Shown here one piece after another: positions 43,982 to 55,799 of a stretch of DNA of 64,000 nt. The stretch spans positions 25,815,662 to 25,879,661 of the forward strand of contig NC_045143.1 of the NCBI RefSeq assembly GCF_008831285.2. Direction: 5' to 3'. The position numbers and the translations under genes were made by a program. The stretch comes from Nymphaea colorata. Lineage: Eukaryota > Streptophyta > Magnoliopsida > Nymphaeales > Nymphaeaceae. The stretch's first letter is position 1. Each line of letters opens with the position of its first letter. The notes beneath the pieces are model-generated. The model worked only from the letters and a program-made list of their open reading frames with translations. It made no database searches and had not been told where the DNA came from.

Positions 43982-46900
43982 TGATGCGACCTGCCATTGA
44001 AGCTGCTCAAAAGAGACAAAGTTGCAGTTGCTTCTCAAGATCTATTGGGGCTAACACGCCGAGGAAGGTTAAAAGAATAGGGATTACAAAATTTCGTTCC
44101 CAAATCGGACACAACCACGACTGAATTTATCTCTTAGGATTGATATACAAGTAGTGGTTCCCTCCCAAGTTTCAACCTACTACAAATCAAGAATGGTAAT
44201 GTGAGGCTTTACAAGCATCAACGATACAAGAAGATCTCTCCCTCACTCAACAATCACATCATCCATGCCAAACCATACATTCAATCACTAGGTCGAGCAT
44301 TCCACACCCTTCGCCCTAGGACAGACCGAAAGCTTGGGAATGTGTCCTCAACTAGGTGAGATTTGGAGGATTCTTGAATGGCTGCAAACCCGAAGGTTGG
44401 CTGGAAATCAAATGCACCTGCCCACGCAGCTATAGGTGGTTTCGGATGTACCTTGCTGGAGCTAATCCAGCACTCACAGAGGAAGAAGGCCAAGTATATC
44501 CTTGGGATTCAGCAATACTCCACAGCTCAATCGGCTACAAGTCCTCCGATGGCGGTCAATCTCCAATGCGCAGGCTCCTAGTGTTCAAGACAATGCTAGC
44601 AATTTACTGTTCTTGTAAGAAACAGCTGAACAGAAAGTATTGGAGGAGGCGCGTCACCCGAATAGCAGGAAACCCCAATTGTGTGATGTAGATTGGGGGA
44701 AGCTATCTTCAGATTGGCGCTGAAGATCGCCCTTCCCCTTCAAATGGATGGTAGATTGGAATGAAGTCCACCACCAGCCTGCTACGCCTGTGATGTGCAC
44801 TTCCAGAAAACAGGAGTTGTCACTGTATACAATCAGAAATCTCACATGAATGCAGGAGTGGAGATGCTTCACTGGACATGAGATCAACCCCTACTATCTG
44901 TAATTAAATTTGGGGGATGCTGGCATCGAACGGGCGACGACGCACACCTCTTCAAGTCAGCTCCTTGCAACAAGATTGAGCTCCAACAGGTTCTGCTTCT
45001 TGCCTAATTCAACAGCTTGCTGCCACAGCTATCAGCAGAGAGTATGGTGCCGCGAAGCAATCAAGAGCTCAAGCAGAAGATAATTGTACAGATCATCAAG
45101 CTTGAGTCATGCAGAATGCACTAGAGAATCGATTTCACCCAAGTCTGTAACAGAATTTGGGGAAACGGGCGAGGATCCCTCTCGCAAGTGTGGAACCAAC
45201 TCCCAGACAAGCAATCCTTCAAAAAATCATAACTCCTTGTACAAAGGACCAAAAATTATTCCATTTGATCTGGAGGAAGCCAAGATCTAGGGAATTAGAC
45301 ACTGCAAAAATCAGAACCAAAGTCGTTTCCTATTGGTGACTTGTTGAAGCTTGAGGTTGCACCTGGTTTTGCCTGAAATCAGCTTGTCGCAGGACTCAGG
45401 CAACGTCTAGAGCGAGTCACCTTCAAAAATTTACCAAAATTAAATAGTAGCTCGGATTCACCTGCAAATTTGGACCAGTGATATCTGAGATTCTGTGTAC
45501 AGAGGTCCAAAAATCATGAAAGTTAATCTGGAGGAAGCCAAGTTCGGGAGGATTAAACGCTCCAAAAATCAGCCCCAAAGTCGTTTCCAATAGGTAACTC
45601 GTTGAAGCTTGAAGTTGCGCCTGGTTTTGCCTCAAATCAGCCTGTCACATGACTCAGGCAACTTCTGGAGCCAGTCACCTTAAAAAATTCACCAAAATTC
45701 AACAGGAGCTCGGATTGAGCTCAAATTTGGACTAATGATAGCGGAGATTCTCATGTACGAATGGATAAAAATTCAGCTTCAAATAAGCTTCCAAAAGGTG
45801 AGTCATTGAGGATTGAAATCAGCCTAGTTTTTCGTGTCACTAAGAACTGCGCCGCCTAATTCTGCAATCTGCCGTCATTATTCCGATCAGCTCCGGCGAA
45901 CTATCCAAAACAGCTTGGATTCTTCCCAAACTTCACCAGAATGATCCCCCAAGAGTATGAAGACGTCTGAGCCATTTGCCTGCTCAGATCAACCTCCGAT
46001 CGCCAGAATTGTGCTGATTTTCAGAGATTGCTGTCGCTGTCTTCAGAACAGTAATTTAGCCTCTGTTTCTTCATCTTCAGTCAATCGACTCCTCACTGTT
46101 TCACTCCGTAGCTTGTCGCAAGGGATACACAATAATTAGACACAGATTGCGATAGTAAGAATCAATTCTTAAAAGAATGGAAATCGATCTAAGTCAGACG
46201 ATAGGCGATCTGCCTGAAACAGGGATCGTTCTCACCTGAACTCATCAGCATATCAAATCCCTCTCAAATCCTTCGATCTTAGTTAGATCAGACCGAACTA
46301 TTCTTCTCGTTAGATGAGTTGACTCAAATCGATCAAAATGTCAGCATCCTCTCCACTTCTGATCTAAAAAACAAGAATTTCTCATGGTAGAATATCCATG
46401 GAGAAGGATTTCTTACTGATTAAGAAGTTCCTTCGGCTGTCGATGTGGAGTTCAGGAATTCCTCGGATGAGCTATGATCTGCTGTGTAACCAAGTGATCC
46501 TTCTTCCGATTCCAGCCTCTAAGCGCCTCAAGGATTGGATAGCACTTGCACCATGATTGGATCTACTTCTGCACTGTATTCGACGTCTACAGTTCTGGTA
46601 GCCTTCCCGGTTCAGCTCCTTTGGTTCTGTAGGTGATCTTCTTCTCCAGCAAAGTCTCCTTCGCTGGCCAAGGTTTTGGCACCACACTTAAGCAGCTCAA
46701 ACTCTCTCGCGCGCAAAAGAAAAGGTTTCTTTTATTGATTCAATTTCCAAAAGTTACAAGTTTTGCCACAGTCTCCAGCTTATATGCCACTGGACTGTCT
46801 CGGGTTTAACCCGTTGTCTCGGACTGATACGAGTACAAGACCTGACTCAATAAAATCTAGAACAAAACAAATACAATGACTCGGTTTGGGCTTGAACCCA

Positions 46901-47556
46901 GCCGTGACACGCTCAGGTTAGCTTGAGCTCTTGCCAACTAAACCTGACCTGGACGCACTCTTGGTTGTGCCCAGTCTTTACATAGCTAACACAGTCTTTC
47001 TCTACCCAAGCCCGCAAACTCTGCTCTTCAGCCTTGCCTACTGACCACTGACCTGACCAACCTAGTCCCTTCCATGCTCTGCTCAGTTGACTGAACCTTG
47101 CTTGAACCCATTGTATGCTCCTCGCTCTGGTCACTGACTGCAATCTGTAGGTCGCAACTCTCTTTAGTCTTCAGATTAACCTCACAACAGATATCGCTGC
47201 CCTCTACAATCTCCCTCGCCGGCTTGCACCTAACGCCTTACGCTTTGGTCTCCTTAAAGTAAGGTTAACCTCACTAGCCTCCGGACTGCCTATCTCAATC
47301 GGCCCTTCAGTCTTGCGCTCTACATTTAGCGCCTCGGCTTTGCTTGACATGGAATTAGCCTCACTTAGCTCAAAGCGCCTTGGCCCTCCCTGTATCTTCT
47401 ATTGGTTAACCTCACAATGCCTAAGGTCAATAGCTTCAACTGATGCCGCGCTAGCCATCTCCCGCTTCCGACCGTGACTGCGATTGCAGCTGGTATCCCG
47501 CCTATGCGGCAGCCTCCTCGGCCACACTCAACTGTGCTCTAGGTTGGTGCACATCA
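43982..47556 (-). repeat. Gypsy element B 3' LTR (3,575 bp)
   Basis: It is bounded by TGATGCGACC on the left and GGTGCACATCA next to the polypurine tract on the right. It matches 16,959-20,229 throughout. It is about 300 bases longer, mainly because of a 258-bp tandem duplication (45,238-45,753). Confidence 0.88.
45238..45753 (-). repeat. 258-bp tandem duplication inside the 3' LTR
   Basis: TGTACAAAGGACCAAAAAT at 45,238 recurs as TGTACAGAGGTCCAAAAAT at 45,496. The downstream GTCGTTTCC and ACTCAGGCAAC landmarks repeat with the same spacing. The 5' LTR of B and copy A have one copy each (from about 51,144 and 18,217). Confidence 0.7.
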
Positions 47557-47570
47557 AGTCCACCCCCCTT
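47557..47570 (-). promoter_or_regulatory. Polypurine tract of gypsy element B
   Basis: On the minus strand this reads AAGGGGGGTGGACT directly before the TGATGTGCACC start of the 3' LTR. Confidence 0.75.
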
Positions 47571-48008
47571 CAATGGAGCTTGTCCCCAAGCCCTCTTTTG
47601 ACAGTCATCACGGTCTGTTGGAACTGCGTTAATACAGTTCACATCTCCACCCTCACCTACCCATCTTGGATGAGCACCATATTTCCTTGGCAAGGACCTT
47701 AGTAAAGACTTTTGGTATATGGGAGGTCCTTGGTCACCCTATAGGCATTCGTCATGAACCCAATTTCCTGACGTCCTCTATCATGGGCTTGCTAAAGTCT
47801 TCCCCCAGTTCTGTCATCGAACTTCTCAACAAGTGACAGTTTTTGGTCCTTGTTGTTAGCAATAGCTCACCACGCTTCCGCTGCTCCTTAGCCTTCACCT
47901 CGAGCATATAATATGACTGTATAGGGTTCGTCATAACAGTCTTACTGTTCTGCAATTTGCTGCATTTTAGCCTCTTTCAGTTGTGATTCCATCTTTCCCA
48001 TGGAATAA
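47571..48008 (-). pseudogene. Short region between protease and polypurine tract of element B
   Basis: On the minus strand a frame reads LSKEGLGTSSIEGG-like sequence, or in another frame KRAWGQAPLKGGG, at its end. This resembles the extreme C-terminus of gypsy polyproteins, where a G-rich tail overlaps the polypurine tract. Upstream it shows only disconnected frames (for example 47,955-47,752) and no RT or integrase motif. It may be the scar left by a deletion of pol. Confidence 0.35.
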
Positions 48009-48489
48009 CTACTGCCCATCTGGTCTGACCCTTCTCCTGGACCTTGTGTCAACAGCCCTTAAGACAACTGGTCCTTCGCTATTCTCCTTAGGGAACATAA
48101 TGGTCTTTGTGGCAAAGTCCCATTGGATTTTTCCCAACGTTCTGAACCATTGCATTCCCAAAACTACATCTACTCCATGGATAGGCAGAATATATAAGCA
48201 TTGTAAATGGTACATTCTGAATATGAAGCACCCTATCCATGCATAACTCCTTGCATGTGTGACGTGTTCCATCACCGGTTTGGACATCAAAAGAATATAT
48301 CACTTCACTTTTACCACCTATCAATTGAGCTGTCCCTGGACTTATGAAATTAGTAGCTGATCCCGTGTCTACGAGAGCTAATACTTTATGGTTACTGATG
48401 TGTCCAACAGCCTTCATGGGATCCGGATGTCTTTTATTAGCTATCGTGTGACATAGCACCTGGCTGTCATCATGAGATTCATAGTTCAA
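48009..48489 (-). pseudogene. Gypsy element B aspartic protease
   Basis: On the minus strand the frame 48,489-48,088 contains VLALVDTGSATNFISP, the retropepsin D-T-G-S/A active site with its hydrophobic lead-in. It is followed by a strand ending at a frameshift near 48,180, after which another frame gives ILPIHGVDVVLGMQWFRTLG (the second conserved block, D-V-V-L-G-x-x-W-L/F) and IQWDFATKTIMF. One frameshift thus breaks an otherwise recognisable domain. Confidence 0.85.
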
Positions 48490-48498
48490 ACTTTCTTC

Positions 48499-49850
48499 CT
48501 AGCTGTCTTGCTCTCTAGCTGATTGCTCAACTTTATACTCTTCATCTTCGTCATCTATGACTATGAACAAGTTGATCACTTTGCACTTATGTCCACGAAA
48601 CCACTTGTCTTCACAATGATAACACAACCCCTTTGCCATTCTCTCATCCCACTCTTGCTGGGTAATGTATTGTTTCTTAGGGCTGTTAGAGGTTGGCTGT
48701 GGTACCTCCTTCTTCTTTGGTAACATTTCCGGATTTGGCGGTCTGGTCCGATGTGGGTCAAACATTTTGCCTTGCTTTTGGAGAGCCCGCTTTCGTTCCA
48801 TTTTCTCTTCTTTGTGTCGGGCAACTTTCATGCATATCTTTAAGTCACGAGATTCTTGGGAAAGCACAGCCAACTGAATATCAGGCTGTAATCCCCCAAT
48901 GAAAGCTCCTATAAGGCTGCTTCATCCCAACCTCATACTTAGATAAACTTTCAAACTTGTGTTGATAGTCCAACACAGTCCCGGTTTGAGTGAGATTCTT
49001 TAACTGCACATTAAAATCTGTAAATCTGGAATCTTCAAACCTACTCATCTTCTCATTCTTGAACAGCTCCCAAGTTTGATGGCTCTCGGTAGCTAATCCA
49101 CTGAAACCACTTCAAGGCTTCCCTTCGAAGTACATCACCGCGTGGGTAATTTTTTTATCATTTGGTATGCCTTGACACTGAAAATATCTTTCAGCTTTGA
49201 AAACCCATTCATGAGTTTGCTGTTCACTAAATCTTGGAAATTCGATCTTAAGTGCTGGCACTCTTGCTTCAACCAGATTTCGGTTCTCTCTCTCTTGATG
49301 CCCTACTGGCTGTCTCCTATCATCAACCGGTGGATTAGCTTACTCTTGATCCTCCCGAACCTGTCTTTGATGATCATGGACTGGTGTGTGGTTGGCGTTC
49401 CCCTTGTGATTCAACCCTAAGATGAGGTTGATCTGTCCCCTCACGCCTATCTCCCACATTTGGCACTCCCTTAGACCGATTTATGAGTTTTTCTAATTCT
49501 TCAAGTATGTTAATAGCTATCAGTCCTTCATGATTATTTTGTCTTTCATAAGTTGTACTAGGCGCATTAGACCTGGTTTTGCCATGATTCTCACGGTTTA
49601 TAACACTTTGCGTAGTCTTTTCAACATGCTCCATGTGTTGGTTGAGTTGATGGTTTGAAGTAGTAACCGCGGTAATCAATTGCATCATATGGTCCAGCTT
49701 GCTGTCTATTCCAGTCATCTAGATATCTATTCCATTCATCTTGTTCTCCATCTGAGCTATCTTCCCATTTCCAAAATCCAACTCTGCCACAGCTTCATCA
49801 TCGTCTTGAGGAATCACCTCGGCTTCTGGCTGCTTGCCTTTTCTCACCAT
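48499..49850 (-). pseudogene. Gypsy element B gag
   Basis: The start ATG is at 49,850 on the minus strand, just after the primer site. The N-terminal part (49,850-49,374) has the acidic stretch and M-x-x-I-D coiled-coil-like run seen in copy A, broken by a TAG near 49,721. The core (about 49,260-48,900) is in shifting frames with MYFEG and TWE-x-F-K-N-E-x-x-S-R-F. The C-terminal part (48,873-48,499) is basic, then KQYITQQEWDERMAKGLCYH and the knuckle C-Y-H-C-x5-G-H-x-C, ending in an acidic tail before protease. Gag would form the particle and package element RNA. Several stops and frameshifts are present. Confidence 0.8.
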
Positions 49851-49891
49851 ATTTGCTGCGTCAAAGACCCCAAAACAGCAACAATACCACT

Positions 49892-51951
49892 TGATGTGAC
49901 CTGCCCTTGTAGCTGCTCAAAAGAGATCAAGTTGCAGTCGCTTACCAAGATCCATTGGGCTAACATGCTGAGGAAGGTTAAAAGAATAGGGATTACAAAA
50001 TTTCATTCCCAAGTCGGACAGAACCCCGACTGAATATATCTCTTAGGACTGATATACAAGTAGTGGCTCCCGCCCAAGTTTCAACCTACTACAAATCAAG
50101 AATGGGAATCGGAGGCTTTACAAGCATCAACGATACAAGAAGATCTCTCCCCCACTCAACAATACATCATCCATGCCAACCATATATTCAATCCCTAGGT
50201 CGAGCATTCCACACCCTTCGCCCTAGGAGAGTCTGACAGCTTGGGAATGTGCCCTCAGCCAGGTGAGCTTTGGAGGATTCCCGAATGGCTGCAAACCCGA
50301 AGGTTGGCTGGAAATCAAATGCACCCATCCACGCAGCTATAGGGGTTTCAGATGTACCTTGCTGGAGCTAGTCCAGTACTCACCGAGGAAGAAGGCCATG
50401 CATCTCCTCGGTATTCAGCAATACTCTACAGCTCAATCGGCTACAAGTCCGCCGACGATGGTCAATCTCCGATTCATAGGCTCCTAGTGTTTAAGACAAC
50501 ACTAGCAGTTTATTGTTCTTGTAAGAAACAGCTGAACAGAAAGTAATGGAGGAGGTGCGTCACCCGAATAGCATGAAACCCCAATTGTGTGATGTAGATT
50601 GGGGGAAGCTATCTTCAGATTGACGCTGAAGATCGCCCTTCCCCTTCAAATGGATGGTAGATTGGAATGTAGTCCACCACCAGCCTGCAACACCTGTGAT
50701 GTTCGCTTCCAGAAAACAGGAGCAGTCACTGTATGCAATCAGAAATGTCAGATGAATGCAGGAGTGGAGATGCTTCACCAGAGATGAGATCAACCCCTAC
50801 TATCTGTAATCGAATTCGAGGGATGCTGGCGTCGAACGGGCGATGACGCACACCTCTTCAGGACAGCTCCTTGCTACAAGATCGAGCCCCAATAGGTTCT
50901 GCTTCCCACCTATTTCTACAGCTCACTGCCACAACAATCAGTAGAGAGTATGGTGCTGCGAAGGAATCAAGAGCTCAAGCAGAAGATAATTCTATAGATC
51001 ATCAAGCTTGAGTAATGGAGAATGCACCAGAGAATCGATTTCACCCAAGTCTGTAATAGAATTTGGGAAATGGGCGAGAATCCCTCTCGTAGGTGTGGAA
51101 CCAGCTCCCAGATGAGCGTTCCTTCAAAAAATCATAAACATGGGTACAGAGGTCCAAAAATCATGAAATTTGATCTGGAGGAAGCCAAGATCTGGGGAAT
51201 TAGACGCTCCAAAAATCAGGCCCAAAGTCGTTTCCAATAGGTGACTAATTGAAGCTTGAAGTTGCACCTGGTTTTGCCTGAAATCAGCCTGTCGCAGTAC
51301 TCAGGCAACGTCTGGAGCGAGTCAAATTCAAAAATTTGCCAAAATTAAACCGTAGCTCGGATTGAGCTGAAATTTGGACCAGTGATAGCTGAGATTATGA
51401 TGTACGAAGGCCTAAAAATTCAGCTTCAGGGCAGCATTACAAAGGTGAGTCATTGAGGATTGAAATCAGCCTAGTTTCTTGTGTCACTAAGAACTACGCC
51501 GCCAAATTCCGTGGTCCGCCGTCATGATTCCGATCAGCTCCGGCAAACTATCCAAAATAGCTCGGATTCTTCCCAAACTTCACCAGAATAATCCCCCAAT
51601 AGTTATGAAGATGTCTGAGCCATTTCTCCACTCAGATCAACCTCTGATCACCGAAATTGTGATGATTTTTGGATACTGTCGTCACTGTCTTCGGAACAGG
51701 AATTCAGCATCTGTTTCTTCATCTTCACTCAGTCGATTCCTCACTGTTTTACTCCATAGCTCGTCGCAGGGATACGCAACAATTAGACTCGGATTGCGTC
51801 AGTGAGAATCAATTCTTAAAAGAATTGAAATCCATCTAAGTCAGACATTAGGCAATATGTCTAAAACAGGGATTGTTGTCACTTGAACTCATCAGCATCT
51901 CAAATCCCTCTCAAATCCTTCGATCTCAGTCAGATTAGACCGATCAGAACG
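49892..51951 (-). repeat. Gypsy element B 5' LTR, inner part
   Basis: It starts TGATGTGACCTGCC next to the decayed primer site (49,878-49,889). It matches the other two LTRs until GATCAGAACG at 51,951, where the nested solo LTR begins. It resumes at 55,542. Confidence 0.88.
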
Positions 51952-53519
51952 TGTTCGCATCCCAAAATTTTATTGGTTTTTGAGTGCTTCAAAAAATTGA
52001 GTTTTGTTTTCAATGCAAGGGCTATGTTCATCATTGATGTATTTCATTTTAACTTAAACATCCTTTTGATTCTATATGCGGTGTAGAAAATATTGAAAGT
52101 TTGATGTTTCAAATTTTTGGAAAGACTCTTGAAGGGTTGCCTGAAAATGTGAAATGTTTTGAGGAAAAAGTGGAATTAGTAAGTATCATTTGAAAAGCTT
52201 GTGAAATCATTTTGAAATCACTTTAGTGTTCTCTTAAGACTTTAAGTAAGTTTGAGATTTTACTCTAATTCGGTTACCACCTAGTTAGAGCTCCATCCCA
52301 TCTTGTTTAAGTTCTTTTGGAGAGATGCCTATGATCATAAGTGAAATAAAGTGGGTGAGAATGCATGGATACATTTATTCTATATGAATATAAACATTCC
52401 TACCACAACATTCATCTAAAGTCATTCCTACCACAACATACATCTAAGGTTTTTGTTGTTGTATATAAGAAGAAAAATTTTTGAAAGGGGATTGAGATTG
52501 CAGACCATCAAGAATGACTCCACTGTTAGGTCATTACTTGGTTTGTGGTTTTAATGAAGTTGGTAAATAAAAATATCATGAGAGGAGAATGTTAAAAAGA
52601 ATACAAGAGATAAAACATTCTTATGAAAAGAAAGAGAGAGAGATAGAGAAAGACATGCATACATGTGTACATACAATCACATATATATATATGAAAGATT
52701 AAGAGAAAAAGATGTATTTATTTGAAGAGAAAGAGAGATTTTAGAGGAAAAGAAAAATATCATACGTATATATGGGTATGAGAAATTTTATAAGAGAAGA
52801 TATTTGTCTTGAAAAGAGGAATAAATATTTGAAAGAGAGGAAATGGAGCACATGTACATACGTATTCATGCACATATGAAAATTTATAAAATGGAAAGTG
52901 AAAGCATAGAGAGATAAAGATGGAGGGTCAACATGTTGGTATAGATGTATATAACATGTGTATACATGCATACCTTCACAAGATTAGAAATCAAAGAATA
53001 ACTTAAAATTACCAACTTCAAGTTTAATGTGGGCCGGAGGGAAGCATGGACTCATGCAAGAGTCTAAGCTAAGTCCCTAAGGCCATGTTAGAAGGTTCAT
53101 TTTGAAAATGTTTTGGAAAATATGATTTATATAGGCATAGAATGTTATTATTTAATTTGTTGTAAGGTATATATTTCTTCCACCGTTGGGTATGGAAGAA
53201 AACAAGCAACATAACGAGACACTCGTTAGGGTTCCTAATGGGATGATTAAGAAGGAAACGAGCGCAAAATGACATGCAAATGCATATTAACATGTGCATT
53301 TTCGTGAGGGTTTATCCGGGTTGGACAAGTCCCAACCTCAAAAATTAATACGAAAATAGAGTGTCCCCAAACCACACTCTCATTCCCACCATACATTCAC
53401 ATATAAGTAGAAAACCAACCAACTATGCATGGATAATACATAGACAACATTCAATGAAGGAAAGAGAGAAAGAAGATGATGGAAAGAGCAAGGTTCAATT
53501 AGGAGGGAGGACATGATGT

Positions 53520-54500
53520 AACTAATAAATGATATACCACCTCATCTTCTCATGTTCCCGGTGCACCTGAGTATAGCCTTTGGACTCTAAAATAGAGGTT
53601 GAAAGCTATCTCCTTTGGCCATGGAGAAATAAAGAAGAGAGGGAAATAAGGGGAAGCAAAAAAAACAACAAGAATGTGCTCATGAAAAGAAAGAACATGA
53701 TTAAAATGAAAGATCCTTTCATCTTTTTATACTCCCAATGCACTTGAGCATAGCTATTGTCTCTAAAAAGAGATTGAGTGCTATCTCCTTTGACCATGAG
53801 AAAATGAAGATGAGAAAATAAAGAAAGAAAGACAATGCTATATTCAATAAAAGAGGAAACATGATTCAATCATGAAATGAAAAATCCTCTCATCTTTTCA
53901 TGCTCCCAATGCACTGGAGCATAGCTTATTGTCTCTAAAAAGAGATTGAGTGTCATCTCCTTTGGCCATGGGAAGATGAACACGAGAAAAGAAAATAACA
54001 AGAACAAAGCTATATTGAAGAAAGAAATAACAATAACAACAAGAATATATTTATGAAGGGAAAGAACAACAACAACAAGAATATATTGAAGAGAAGAAAG
54101 AGCAAGAAGATTTTACTGAAGAGAAAGAACAGTAACAACAAGAATACTTGAAAGAGCATGATTCAATCATAAAATAAAAAATCATCTCATCTTCTCATGC
54201 TCCTAGTCTACTTGAGCATAGCCTCTAGTCTCTAAAAAGAGGTTGAGTGCTATCTCCTTTGGCCATGAGGAGATGAAGATGAGAAGAAAAAATGAAAACA
54301 ACAACAAGACTAAGTTCAAGAAAAAGAAATAGCATAATAATAAGAACATATTAATGAAGAGAAAGAATAACAACAAGAAGAATACTTGAATCCTGATTAA
54401 AATGCATTCTTATCCTCCCGGTGCACTTGAGCATAGCCTCTTGTCTCTCGAAAGAGGTTGAGTGCTATCTCCTTTGGCCATGGAGAGATGAAGATGAGAA
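53520..54500 (-). repeat. Five-copy tandem repeat inside the solo LTR
   Basis: A module with CATCTT-CATGCTCC-GTGCACTTGAGCATAGCC and CTATCTCCTTTGGCCATG recurs at about 53,543, 53,720, 53,891, 54,188 and 54,408, followed each time by an A/G-rich spacer of variable length. The truncated LTR at 11,815-12,125 has two copies. Confidence 0.75.
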
Positions 54501-54829
54501 AAGGAAAAAAAAAAAGAAGAAATGAGAGGAATGATGGTTACATACCTCTAATGAGAAATGACCTAACGAAAACGAACACCTTCACTTGAAGATCCCCTTT
54601 GAGTGAAGCTTCAAGATGATACCTCCAAGAGGGTTGTAGCTTGCTCCAAGTTGGAGAGGAAAATGGAGAGAGGAAGATGGAGAGGGAGAGAGCTCAAGAG
54701 AAACTATAAGTCTTCAAGTGAGAATACACTAAAATTTTTCCCAAGGGCCAACCTTACCTAAGAGGGAAGAAAATGAGGGGTATTTATATAATATTTTGGA
54801 GCCAAAACCCTAAATTTGAATTTTTTTGA

Positions 54830-55330
54830 CCTAAAAAGACTAAAATCACCCTTTAAAAGGAGATTGTTTTGGTCAAAAGGAAGGGCAAATGAGTCTTGTC
54901 CACCCAAAAAGATTAAAATCACCCTCTAAAAGGAGATTTTTTGGTCAAAAGGAAGGGCAAATGGGTCTTGTCCACCCAAAAATACTAAAATCACACTCTA
55001 AGAGGAGATTTTTTGTCAAAATTAAGGGCAAATTGGTCTTGTCTACCCAAAAAGACTAAATACCCTCTAAAAGGAGATTTTTTGTCAAAAGGAATGACAA
55101 ATTGGTCTTGTCCACAAAAAAGGACTAAAATCACCCTCTAAAAGGAGATTTTTTGGTTAAAAGAAAGGGAAAATGGGTCTTGTCCAGCCAAAAAGACTAA
55201 AATCACCCTCTAAAGAGAGATTTTTTTGGTCAAAAGGAGGGCAAATGGGTCTTGTCCACCCAAAAAGACTTAAATCACCCTCTAAAAGGAGGTTTTTTGT
55301 CAAAAGGAGGGGCAAATGGGTCTTAAATGG
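54830..55330 (-). repeat. Seven-copy, about 70-bp tandem repeat inside the solo LTR
   Basis: The module contains ACTAAAATCACCCTCTAAAA, then GGAGATTTTTT, a GGGCAAAT block and GTCTTGTCCACCC. Copies start at about 54,836, 54,908, 54,982, 55,051, 55,120, 55,192 and 55,264. The truncated copy near 10,990-11,345 has about five. Confidence 0.8.
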
Positions 55331-55541
55331 TGGATTTGGATTTGGATCTGAACTTGGGTTTTGGATCTAATTTGGACATGAAAGTTGTATTTTTATTTAA
55401 TTTGGATCTAAAAGTTGTATTTTGGATTTAATTTCGATCTAAAAGTTGTATTTTGGATTTGAATCTTGTGCCTAAATTTGAGTTTCGCGCTTGGATAAAA
55501 CATCATAATCTTTTAGAAAAATTTAGGATGATTACACAACG

Positions 55542-55799
55542 TCAGCATCCTCTCCACTTTTGATCGGGTAAACAAAAAGTTCTCATCGTAGAATATCCAC
55601 GGAGAAGGATTTCTTACCGATTGAGAAGTTCCTCTGGCTGTTGACGTGTAAGTCAGAAATTCCTCAGATGAGCTACAATCTGCTGCGCAACCGAGTGATC
55701 CTTCTTCCGATTCCATCCTCTAAGCGCCTCAAGGATTGGAGGGCACTTGCAATGTGATCGGATCTACTTCTGCACTATATTTGATGTCTACAGTTCCGG
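55542..55799 (-). repeat. Gypsy element B 5' LTR, outer part, truncated
   Basis: The sequence matches 19,036-19,290 of copy A and 46,340-46,590 of the 3' LTR. It stops at CAGTTCCGG, about 940 bases short of the true LTR end, and is joined directly to VAL-like exon sequence. Confidence 0.8.

Larger units (their letters stand above)
51952..55536 (-). mobile_element. Complete 3,585-bp solo LTR nested in gypsy element B
   Basis: It is bounded by TGTTCGCATCCC on the left and GGATGATTACA on the right, that is TG...CA. The flanks are GAACG (51,947-51,951) and CAACG (55,537-55,541), a 5-bp target duplication with one mismatch; uninterrupted LTR copies read GAACG-TCAGCATCC across the site. In minus orientation it contains seven copies of a roughly 70-bp repeat (about 54,836-55,325), a TATA box (about 54,783-54,794), and five copies of a longer repeat (about 53,540-54,490). 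No coding motif or primer site is seen inside, so this is a solo LTR from a long-LTR gypsy family. The truncated copy lies at 10,882-12,423. Confidence 0.8.
43982..55799 (-). mobile_element. Gypsy element B: gag-protease element with long LTRs, interrupted by a solo LTR
   Basis: In minus orientation the order is 5' LTR (55,799-49,892, cut by a nested insertion and truncated at its outer end), decayed primer site, gag, zinc knuckle, aspartic protease, a short C-terminal-like region, polypurine tract (47,570-47,557), and 3' LTR (47,556-43,982). Only about 2.3 kb lies between the LTRs. No reverse transcriptase, RNase H or integrase motif is visible. The zinc knuckle CYHCEDKWFRGHKC and the protease point to the chromovirus group. 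Either pol was deleted or this is a non-autonomous family. Confidence 0.85.
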
